From the NCBI GenBank assembly GCA_963700895.1, contig CAVOZI010000016.1, positions 124,001-188,000 on the forward strand: DNA of 64,000 nucleotides, in the 5' to 3' direction. Under the pieces are notes generated by a model. It searched no databases, was not told where the DNA came from, and saw only the letters and a list, made by a program, of their open reading frames with translations. The stretch comes from Anderseniella sp963700895 (lineage in GTDB: Bacteria; Pseudomonadota; Alphaproteobacteria; Rhizobiales; Aestuariivirgaceae). Of the stretch, positions 57,091-64,000 are shown piece by piece. The translations under genes and the position numbers were made by a program. Each line of letters opens with the position of its first letter. Position 1 is the first letter of the stretch.

Positions 57091-57207
57091 GGCCTGACAC
57101 CCCCTGGTCATCGCGCATGCCAAAAGCATAGGCACGCCAGCCAGTTGTGTCATGTGCTGGCCGACAGACAGACAGCCAACAGCTTCAGATGGGGCCGACG
57201 CCAGTTA

Positions 57208-57290
57208 ATGGCACATCTCGGACTCTCCACGCTGCCGCCAAAACAGTCGGCTTTCAGGTGCAAAGCAGACTCTGGCAAACAGGCTCATGT
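57208..57290 (+). repeat. Dispersed ~110-bp repeat, copy 8 (partial)
   Basis: AATGGCACATCTCGGACTCT then CAGTCGGCTTTCAGGTGCAA and GCAGACTCTGG. Its right part is diverged. The rest of 57091-57375 shows an inverted sequence near 57335-57365 that resembles a tRNA T arm on the minus strand. Confidence 0.65.
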
Positions 57291-57375
57291 CTTGGCCGCC
57301 ATTGTTGAACACAGCAATTAACTGACAGTGTTGACCGGGTGACGAAATTCGAACTCACCCCGGCACACAAGCGGC

Positions 57376-57410
57376 GCACCCGACAGGATTCGAACCTGTG
57401 ACCTCTGCCG
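57376..57410 (-). pseudogene. tRNA-Arg 3' half, copy B
   Basis: On the minus strand: anticodon-stem strand GGCAG, variable loop AGGTC, T stem ACAGG/CCTGT around TTCGAAT and acceptor CGGGTGC. The acceptor pairs perfectly with GCACCCG of the 5' half at 57505, which lies on the opposite strand. So the two halves belong to one tRNA but cannot be joined in this arrangement. Confidence 0.82.
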
Positions 57411-57504
57411 TAGGAGACTTCGCACAAGCATCCGCCAGCCACTCAATCGAACCGTTGCCCGCCTGTTGCATGTGGGTTATAGCTTTGTCCGCAACTGCCT
57501 GAGA

Positions 57505-57545
57505 GCACCCGTAGCTCAGCTGGATAGAGTGCTGCCCTCCGAAGG
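57505..57545 (+). pseudogene. tRNA-Arg(CCG) 5' half, copy B
   Basis: Identical to the copy A 5' half: acceptor GCACCCG, D arm, anticodon stem CTGCC, loop CTCCGAA, then GG. tRNA similarity stops at this point. Confidence 0.83.
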
Positions 57546-57862
57546 AACAACGGTTCCGATACGGTGATTTCCAAAAACATAGGTTTTCTGCGGTTTCCAA
57601 GCTGCCTTTATGCTCGGCACTACACGGATAAGCTTGCCGCGGCACACTAGGGCCACACTGCCATCGCGCCCATATCTGACAACCGAGCATTGGGACAGGG
57701 AGTGTCTGCGAACCAACGCAGAACAAGTTGGAAGTCCTAGGCGAATTCACGTTGAGCCATCCCTATCAGTCCAGGTGCCGCCAGCATTTGACCATGCATG
57801 CCGGTTAAGTGGGGCGCTGCGACATAGGTCGATGCCATGAACTCATCAGCAGTCACGGCCGA

Positions 57863-57890
57863 ATACAAAGCCCCGGGCTTGCTGGCCCGG
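57863..57890 (-). terminator. Terminator after the GYD gene
   Basis: On the minus strand CCGGGCC pairs with the GCCCGG-type arm around AGCAA, followed by GGGGCTTTGTATT. It lies 35 bases after the GYD stop. Confidence 0.75.
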
Positions 57891-57925
57891 AGCAATGATT
57901 GATGGTTGGAGTCGCTGGCGTCAGT

Positions 57926-58258
57926 TCAACCAGTAGCCGGTTTGTAGCTGGCCGAAGCCTTCTTGGCAGCTGCCATCGCCTCCATAGCTTCGCTTGCCGT
58001 CATGAGCTTGGTCGTGGCGCCACCCGAGAACGCACCAGAGGCACCAATGGCCAAGGCGCCTGCAGCCATTGCCTTGTCATCAGGGGCTTCAATCAGCGCC
58101 ACGACATCCTCGGCGCCGAAACAAAAGAACAGGTGATGGAGTTTGCCTCCAATCGCCTCGACCAAAGGCCGAGCCGCAGCTTCGCGGTCTTGTGGGTTAT
58201 CAACCATCGCTTTGAGCGCTGCAGCGGTATAGCGGGCCTGGAACATATAAAATGGCAT
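57926..58258 (-). CDS. GYD domain-containing protein
   Basis: 110 residues of the GYD dimeric alpha-beta barrel type: MPFYMFQARYTAAALKAMVD, GGKLHHLFFCFGAEDVVALIEAPDD, and an Ala/Gly-rich C-terminal half ending MEAMAAAKKASASYKPATG. Function is unknown. It lies between two related terminator hairpins and is absent from copy A of the duplication. Confidence 0.85.
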   Translation of the reverse strand: MPFYMFQARYTAAALKAMVDNPQDREAAARPLVEAIGGKLHHLFFCFGAEDVVALIEAPDDKAMAAGALAIGASGAFSGGATTKLMTASEAMEAMAAAKKASASYKPATG

Positions 58259-58349
58259 TGGGCTATCCTTTCTGGAAAATGCTCCCTCGCCATCATTGGT
58301 CGCGGTGCAGGGAGGACGGTATTATGCGCCCATAAATGGTCGCAGCGGA

Positions 58350-58380
58350 GAAATAAAACCCCGGGCTTATGGCCCGGGGA
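58350..58380 (-). terminator. Terminator after the 51-residue gene, copy B
   Basis: Arms CCCCGGGC (58359-58366) and GCCCGGGG (58372-58379), followed on the minus strand by TTTTATTTC. It lies 54 bases downstream of the small gene stop. Confidence 0.82.
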
Positions 58381-58432
58381 GAGGTGCTCAGGGAGATTGC
58401 AGGGGAAGTTCTAAAGCGTAAGTCTGTCCAAC

Positions 58433-58588
58433 TCAGCGCAGGCCGACCAGGTTGATGCCGATATCGCGCGCCGTGCGGGCATCAATATGTGCCGGTGACA
58501 GCAGACCATGATCCTTGTTGGAGCGGAACAGACGCTGGGCTGATCCGAAGATGCTCTGTGCGAAGCTGGTGTGGTGCTGTCTGGTCAT
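58433..58588 (-). CDS. Conserved 51-residue protein, copy B
   Basis: MTRQHHTSFAQSIFGSAQRL then RSNKDHGLLSPAHIDARTAR and DIGINLVGLR. It differs from copy A at two or three residues (Asn to Thr, Ala to Ser), a pattern suggesting constraint. The upstream ribosome site is GGACCGAGG. I do not recognise the family beyond a weak DUF1127 resemblance at the C-terminus. Confidence 0.65.
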   Translation of the reverse strand: MTRQHHTSFAQSIFGSAQRLFRSNKDHGLLSPAHIDARTARDIGINLVGLR

Positions 58589-58679
58589 GACCTCGGTCCT
58601 AGCTCTGAAGGCAGTTCCTGTTTGATGACCGCAACGATGAACCATCCGCACCCGGACAGATGTGCAATTTATCACATTG

Positions 58680-58757
58680 CGGGGAATGTCGGCTTTACCT
58701 CCAACAACGGACTCTTTCTAGGAAGGCTTGGAGAGTCCGAAATGTGCCACATTCAGA
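58680..58757 (-). repeat. Dispersed ~110-bp repeat, copy 9 (partial)
   Basis: On the minus strand GTGGCACATTTCGGACTCTC then diverged middle sequence and GCCGACATTCCCC. It lies outside the 36-kb island, so the repeat is not restricted to it. Confidence 0.6.
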
Positions 58758-58827
58758 CAAGTGCTGCCATTGCTGGCCCGTGCCTTGCCCGGTGTCCGTG
58801 AAAACCTTTCATGATCGGCGCGAAGGG

Positions 58828-60776
58828 TCACTCCAGCTGATTGCGGAGTGATTGGATTACAGGGCTGCCAGGATTGACGGCCATTGCATCCTCAACACCC
58901 TTGAGCGCGCCCTGCCTGTCACCGAGAGCAGCCCGGATGCGGATGATCATTCGCCAGCCATCAACCAGTTGAGGGTCCTGCCTGACGGCTTCGCGAAATG
59001 CTTGTTCGGCTGCTTCAGGATTACGCAACACCAGGGCTGTGCCTCCAAGGATTAGATGGATCTCCGGAAAGTCCGCTTTCTCCATCAGCGAAACCCGCCA
59101 TTCGCGCTGCGCTTTCTGAAGGGCCTCATTATTGCGGCTTGGCAGTTGGACGATAGGTGTGCCAAGCAATGTGCGGGCAGCGGATATGCGAACTGTCTGC
59201 AGGCTGTCTTCAAGGGCCGGAAGCAAGCGCTGCACCCGGTCCATGGGGCTTGCGGCACGTTGCAATTCAACTGCAGCCGCGCGCACCAGCGGGTCCTTGT
59301 CGGAAATCAACGGCGCGGTTCGCCTGGCGACAGCCTCGTCAGCCCCGTTGCTCAGCAAGTCCAGCGCCGTTGCCCGTACGATCCCGGCCTGCGTCACGTT
59401 GCCGGCGATCGCCAGCAGATCTGCAGACACATTGGCCTGGTTAGATCTGGCCTTCTCGAACAAGGTGGAGAAATGAGGTCCACGGTGGGTCGAGTCCGGA
59501 AAACGCTGCGCGATCTGGTTGGCGGCCCATGCCGCATCCCGGTTCTTGTGACAGTCGGTACACGCGTCAGGCGTGTTTGCTTGGCTGGCCAGGTCTGGTC
59601 GCGGAATACGGAAGCTGTGGTCGCGGCGTGGATCAACGCCCATGTAGACCCGTTCGATCATGTGGCACGACTTGCACTGCGCACCGTCGGAGCCTGGCTG
59701 GTGGAAGTGGTGGGAAGGCGCGTCGTAGGTTGCCTTGCGCAAGGTTGGAAACCGGTCGTTGCCGGCGGCTGAATGGCATTGGGTACATACGGCATTGCCT
59801 TCGGCCTTCAAGCCTGCCGAGTGGACATCATGACAATCGCTGCACCGGACCCCACGAGCATACATCTTCGACTGCAGGAATGATCCATAGACATACACTT
59901 CATCCTGGATCGAGCCGTCGGCGTGGTAGAGCCCCTGGCGCAGCAGGGACAGCCGGTAGGCGTCATGGTAGGCCGTGCCAGGCAGCGGATTGCCATCGCC
60001 AAACGGCTCCCTGCGCGAATGACAGCCTGCGCATTGCTGGATTTCGGTTTCTGCAGACTGATCGGAAAGATCAACTGTGAACCCGTTCTTGGTCAGGTTG
60101 GGCCAGCGCTTTCCCAGACTTGTGCTCGGGCTCCTGGCCCATGCCACATGCGCCTCACCTGGACCATGACAGGCTTCGCAACCTACGCCGATTTCCGCCT
60201 GGGTGCTCTGATAGCGCCGGGTTTGCGAGTCATAGTTCTTGTTGAAGCCGGTTGCATGGCACTCCGCGCATCGGGCGTTCCAGTTCTTGTAGGGCCCTGT
60301 CCAGTGCAGACCATCACCACCCTTCAGGGACTGATCCGGATACAGATGATACCACTGCTTTCGTTCAGTGTCCCAGGCAAGGTCGAGGGCCTGCAGCCGG
60401 CCGGGTTCAATCTCCAGCAAGTACTGCTGCAAGGGCGCAATCCCCGCCACGGAGTTGACTTCGAACCGATGCAGCATGCCGTCCGGACCATCAGTCTCGA
60501 CGAAGTAACGCCCCCGCTGTTGGTGAACGACGTCCGTACACCGTCGTGCTCGATGGAGGTGTTGTCGAAATCCCCCAGGACCGTCGACCCGGAGGGCCAC
60601 TGCCAAGCCAGGGCGTGATGCGATTTGGCCCACTTGACGGACTGCCCCTGGTGACAATCGGTGCATACGCTTGAGCCAATGTAGGCTGGCGCAGGAGCCG
60701 TTTGTTGCGCCACCGCAAAACCAATGCCCACCATGAGCACGACAGCAAGCAAGGGCACAAGCAACACGCTTCGCAT
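58828..60776 (-). pseudogene. Octaheme c-type cytochrome with TPR tail, one frameshift
   Basis: Signal peptide and first haem site (SSVCTDCHQG) run in one frame from the ATG at 60776; after a run of five C on the plus strand (60511-60515) the homology moves to a second frame starting RYFVETDGPDG. That frame carries seven more haem sites: CAECH, CEACH, CAGCH, CSDCH, CTQCH, CKSCH, CTDCH. The C-terminal 200 residues hold HEAT-like and TPR repeats. This resembles octaheme/multihaem tetratricopeptide cytochromes of unknown reductase function. One inserted G would restore the reading frame, so it could be a sequencing error. Confidence 0.82.
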
Positions 60777-60884
60777 AATGCACATGCCTTTCGCGAGACG
60801 GCGTAACCACATTGTTCAGGCTCCACCGTTAAGACTGCCGCGACGTGTGTAGACTATTGCGCCTACGCACGTCGCGGCCCGCGG

Positions 60885-62540
60885 TTAGTTTCCGCTGGGT
60901 ATCTGAATATTCACCCCATCCTTCTTCAGTTGTTCACGAATATGCTGAAAACGGAAGTAGGATGATAGCGTAATGGGACCCGCGTAGGCAGCGCTTTGCA
61001 ACGGTCGCGGCGGATACTGCACATAGGTTTGCATCTTTTTCTTGATCGCTTCGCTGATCGTCACCAAGGTCCAGGTCCGCTCGGTGTAGTTGTTCATGAA
61101 GACGTCGTAGCGTTCTTGCGGGTCCTGCCAGAGGTCAAAGACCTGCGGCACGGTCGCGACGTATTTTTCCGGGCCCTTCCAGCCAAGGTTCGTATCCACT
61201 GCCAGAGCACCGGTCGCTTGGCCGTTATCGCCGCGAAGGTTAAAGACTGCCTTGTAGTTCCCGACCCGCGCGGCACCCGGTGTCAGTTCATTTTCAGTAA
61301 AGTAGAACCATTCGGTCCGCGCGCTCTTGCCTGTGCCAAACAGCACCGGCGACATGTCGTAGCTGTCAAAAATGATGGGTTCGCCAGCCCGGTCCTTTTC
61401 GGGCAGTTCGATTCCGGCAAGGGACGCGAAAGTTGCCATGAGGTCCAAGCCGCCAACAATATCGTGGCTCTTCTTGTTAGCCGGGACTTTCCCCGGCATC
61501 CAGGCAATGGCCGGAACCCGGTTGCCACCTTCACGCAAGGTGCCTTTGGTGCCACGGAACGGCGTATACCCGGCGTCCGGATAGACATCCTGCCACGCGC
61601 CGTTATCGGTTGTGTAGAAAACAAAGGTGTTATCGTCGAGATCAAGCTCGCGCACCTTATCCATGATACGTCCGATCCGGGCATCCAATTCCACCACCGA
61701 ATCCGCATACTTGGACTTGGACATCGATTTGTGGATGTAGTCCGGGTGCGGCATGTTCGGTTGGTGTACCTTCATGAAATTGATGTTCATGAAGAAGGGG
61801 GTATCCGATTTCGCTGCCTTGTCGAGGTAGTCGATGGAGGCCTTTTCGACATAGCCGTCGAAGAAGGGGATTCCGACGACACCATCCGGATACTCCGCGG
61901 TGGAGGTGTCAGGGGTGTCGATGTACTGGCCGTTGATCTTGAATTCCTCAACCGGCTTTTCACCCGCATTGCCTGACATCGCGCCTTTGGTGACTTTTGC
62001 AAACATGGCACGAAGTTCTGGGCTCATGTCGGGGAACCAGGTCGGATCAGCGTAGGTATAGGCGTTCAGATGATATAGCCCGGCATATTTCATCTCGTCA
62101 TAGCCCTGCGCATTAGGCAGCGCGTAGTCGTCTTCGCCAAGGTGCCATTTGCCGGTGAAGAAGGTGTTGTAGCCGGCGGTCTTCAGCACCGAAGCCAGCG
62201 TCCATTCGGCTGCGGGCAACCCGCCACCCTGGCCCTGGAAGGCCACCGTGGTCATGCCGCTGCGGTTCGGTATGCGCCCGGTCTGCATTGCAGCTCGACC
62301 CGGTGTGCAGCTTGGCTGGGCATAAAACGACATGAACGTCATGCCTTCTTCGGCCAAGCGATCGATCGCCGGTGTCGGCATTCCACGGCCTTCGCCTCCG
62401 CCATATGCTCCAAGGTCGCCATAGCCGGTGTCATCCGAAACGATAAGAATAATGTTGGGCTTCTTGTCCTGCGCAGCAACAGGCGAGGCGCCTATCGCGA
62501 GCACGCTGGCAAGAAGCGTGACTAGAGAGAGTAATTTCAT
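60885..62540 (-). CDS. Arylsulfatase (periplasmic)
   Basis: 551 residues from the ATG at 62540 with AGGAGG upstream. Signal peptide (cleavage after VAA near residue 23). The alkaline-phosphatase-superfamily sulfatase signature is CTPGRAAMQTGR near 78, where the Cys would be converted to formylglycine. Metal-binding stretches are NIILIVSDDTGYGDLG near 30 and FVFYTTDNGAW near 310. No formylglycine-generating enzyme is in view. A small gene lies 62 bases upstream on the same strand; substrates are sulfate esters. Confidence 0.93.
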   Translation of the reverse strand: MKLLSLVTLLASVLAIGASPVAAQDKKPNIILIVSDDTGYGDLGAYGGGEGRGMPTPAIDRLAEEGMTFMSFYAQPSCTPGRAAMQTGRIPNRSGMTTVAFQGQGGGLPAAEWTLASVLKTAGYNTFFTGKWHLGEDDYALPNAQGYDEMKYAGLYHLNAYTYADPTWFPDMSPELRAMFAKVTKGAMSGNAGEKPVEEFKINGQYIDTPDTSTAEYPDGVVGIPFFDGYVEKASIDYLDKAAKSDTPFFMNINFMKVHQPNMPHPDYIHKSMSKSKYADSVVELDARIGRIMDKVRELDLDDNTFVFYTTDNGAWQDVYPDAGYTPFRGTKGTLREGGNRVPAIAWMPGKVPANKKSHDIVGGLDLMATFASLAGIELPEKDRAGEPIIFDSYDMSPVLFGTGKSARTEWFYFTENELTPGAARVGNYKAVFNLRGDNGQATGALAVDTNLGWKGPEKYVATVPQVFDLWQDPQERYDVFMNNYTERTWTLVTISEAIKKKMQTYVQYPPRPLQSAAYAGPITLSSYFRFQHIREQLKKDGVNIQIPSGN

Positions 62541-62602
62541 TTCTGTTTTTCCTCCTGCTGTTTGATCATGTCCCAGTCCCATGCTTTCAGTCTCGTCATT
62601 CT

Positions 62603-62839
62603 TCAGGCTGATGCGTCGTCCAGACGCGCCACTATTTCAGCTGCGATTTCGTCTGCGAGTTGGCGGTATTCGGCCACCTGGATCGCATTGTTTTCATCAC
62701 GCTCCCAATGTCGGAGCGCTTTTACCGCGACTTCATAGTCCTCGCAGGCACAGCGGAAGCCCTCGTCCCGAGCACAGAGCCTGCGAACCTCCAATTCTCG
62801 CTCGGGAAACCGTTCCAACAAGGCCGGCAGACGCTCCAT
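62603..62839 (-). CDS. Small hypothetical cytoplasmic protein upstream of arylsulfatase
   Basis: 78 residues, MERLPALLERFPERELEVRR then CACEDYEVAVKALRHWERDE. Predicted helical and acidic, with two Cys in RLCARDEGFRCACEDY. No known domain. Position just before arylsulfatase on the same strand suggests an operon. Confidence 0.7.
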   Translation of the reverse strand: MERLPALLERFPERELEVRRLCARDEGFRCACEDYEVAVKALRHWERDENNAIQVAEYRQLADEIAAEIVARLDDASA

Positions 62840-62908
62840 CGGACACCCTCCTTAGGACAGTCGCGATCTGAGTGGGCACCAAAAACCTGGGAAACAGGAG
62901 GTGCGAAC

Positions 62909-63076
62909 ATGTTCGAACCTTTGGTTTTACCTCTTGAGCGCATCGGCGGCGCGATGACGAGCGGGTTCAGGGGGACTTGTCTGTTGCGCGCCACAGGTCG
63001 GTCCGGGGCCATCCGATCGCGGTCCAAATGTGGTAGTTTGGTCCTCCGTTTCGCGCATAGGACTGCTATGATCTAG
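62909..63076 (+). CDS. Short ORF with strong ribosome-binding site
   Basis: 55 residues, MFEPLVLPLERIGGAMTSGF onward, basic. The ATG is preceded by AGGAGGTGCGAAC, one of the best ribosome sites in the window. Divergent from the gene at 62603. No recognised family; coding remains uncertain. Confidence 0.42.
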   Translation: MFEPLVLPLERIGGAMTSGFRGTCLLRATGRSGAIRSRSKCGSLVLRFAHRTAMI

Positions 63077-63109
63077 TGGACAATCAATTTTGAACTGGAT
63101 TGGAAAGTT

Positions 63110-64000
63110 ATGACGCCAGAGGACAAAAAGATCAGCGCCCGACGAGTTGGCATGGATCCGTCGCAGTCTCTGCCCTCAGCGGACGATGTCCGGGCGCAGT
63201 TGGAGCGGATTCTTGGGGGCATGTCGTTTCGCGCTAGCCAGCGCCGACAGGCTATGCTGCGTTTCATCGTTGAAGAGACTCTGGCCGGTCACGGTGATCG
63301 ACTGAAGGGCGTGACTGTGGCCCAAGCCGTCTTTGGGCGGGACGATACCTTCGATCAGCAGTCCGATCCAATCGTGCGCCTGGAAGCGCGACGGCTACGC
63401 ACCGACCTCGACAGTTACTATATCAATGCCGGAAGCCAAGATCCCGTTCGTATAACCATCCCCAAGGGCGGTTACATCCCGCACTTCGCATGGCACAACC
63501 AGGATGCTCACGCGCCCGCGCTGCCATCATTACAAAATCCGCAGGACGTGACCGTGACGCCCTCAAGCGATATAGAAACCTCGGTCCAGCGCCGCCGCGG
63601 GCGCGTGAAGGTTGCCTTGGCACTTCTCACCATCGGCGGTCTGGCGGCGATCGCCACCGCCGTTTTCGGGCTGCGCAGCCCCGGACCGGACGCGGTGCAA
63701 GCCCGGACGCCCGCAATCATCGTGCTGCCGTTCGAGGCGTTCGGAGACATCGATGATATCGAGCTGATTGCTTCTGGTGTGACCCAGGAACTGATCGCGA
63801 ATCTCATGCTGTTTCGGGATTTCCGAGTTTACACTACGACGGCTAGTTTTCGGCAGGATGCTGGTGCTAATCCGGAAACACTCAGGCGCGACCTGGGAGT
63901 TTCCTTCGTCGTGACGGGCATCATGCAATCGCAGAACGGTCAGCTTCACCTTCGCGCCCGGCTGGTTGATACGAAGACGGGCGAGGTGCGCTGGAGCGGC
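63110..64000 (+). CDS. Winged-helix/TolB-like signalling regulator, 3' end outside window
   Basis: 297 codons to the end of the window. Residues about 25-125 form the winged helix with RFIVEETLAGHGDRLKGVTV and DPIVRLEARRLRTDLDSYY, ending IPKGGYIPHF. A hydrophobic segment (VALALLTIGGLAAIATAVFG, about 165-185) anchors it in the membrane. The TolB-like domain follows with AIIVLPFEAFGDIDD near 203 and a stretch YVVTGIMQ-type later. Proteins of this layout often neighbour sulfatases and regulate them, but that is an inference. Confidence 0.8.
   Translation, partial: MTPEDKKISARRVGMDPSQSLPSADDVRAQLERILGGMSFRASQRRQAMLRFIVEETLAGHGDRLKGVTVAQAVFGRDDTFDQQSDPIVRLEARRLRTDLDSYYINAGSQDPVRITIPKGGYIPHFAWHNQDAHAPALPSLQNPQDVTVTPSSDIETSVQRRRGRVKVALALLTIGGLAAIATAVFGLRSPGPDAVQARTPAIIVLPFEAFGDIDDIELIASGVTQELIANLMLFRDFRVYTTTASFRQDAGANPETLRRDLGVSFVVTGIMQSQNGQLHLRARLVDTKTGEVRWSG

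Larger units (their letters stand above)
57376..58676. repeat. Segmental duplication, copy B (pairs with 20618-21493)
   Basis: Holds tRNA 3' half (minus), tRNA-Arg 5' half (plus), about 270 bases of shared sequence, a terminator, a GYD-domain gene, a second terminator, the 51-residue gene and the shared Crp-like palindrome. The GYD gene is absent from copy A. Confidence 0.88.

Noticed and set aside
1..64000. CRISPR array, prophage or rRNA operon
   Set aside because: No regularly spaced short repeats, phage structural genes or rRNA sequence were seen.

Overview
The window reads as a GC-rich alphaproteobacterial chromosome, probably Hyphomicrobiales/Rhizobiales. Evidence for this is a C4-pathway 5-aminolevulinate synthase (hemA), a pntAB transhydrogenase, a BigR/SqrR-type sulfide module, and several families common in that order (DUF3291, TAXI, TolB-like cyclases). 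No 16S rRNA or other species marker is present, so the placement is an inference.

Region 1 (1-18.3 kb) looks like intact core DNA. It holds pntA (5' end outside the window) and pntB with a clear terminator, an M20 amidohydrolase, a DUF3291 protein, a ThDP enzyme paired with hemA, and then a leftward sulfide-detoxification operon. That operon runs persulfide dioxygenase, DUF442-sulfide:quinone oxidoreductase fusion, SulP permease, and is headed by a perfect ATTC-N8-GAAT operator. A cation/calcium exchanger, a tandem universal stress protein, a hemerythrin-like protein, a CYTH-CHAD protein and an MFS/BT1-type carrier follow.

Region 2 (18.7-21.5 kb) is a decay zone. It contains a broken Crp-family regulator, a frameshifted BASS-type symporter, and then copy A of a segmental duplication that carries the two halves of a tRNA-Arg(CCG) in opposite orientation. 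Copy B lies at 57.4-58.7 kb.

Region 3 (21.5-57.4 kb), between the two duplicates, behaves like an island. It has lower gene density, small secreted and membrane proteins, many pseudogenes, one IS3 element, one IS630-type element, three near-identical copies of a second IS630-type element (one complete copy nested in an IS5 element that is itself nested in another copy; one splitting a GFA gene), a tyrosine integrase, and many lone accessory enzymes (MOSC, LysR, di-heme cytochrome, GNATs, arylamine N-acetyltransferase, ChaC, alcohol dehydrogenase, cyclase-TPR protein, IHF-alpha-like protein). Intergenic spaces carry a dispersed ~110-bp repeat in at least nine places. Two copies of a ~280-bp element with three hairpins sit upstream of small leftward genes.

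Region 4 (57.9-64 kb) holds a GYD protein, a duplicated 51-residue protein, an octaheme cytochrome with a TPR tail broken by one frameshift, an arylsulfatase, two small genes, and the start of a winged-helix/TolB-like regulator cut by the window end.

No CRISPR array, rRNA operon, complete tRNA or prophage was seen.
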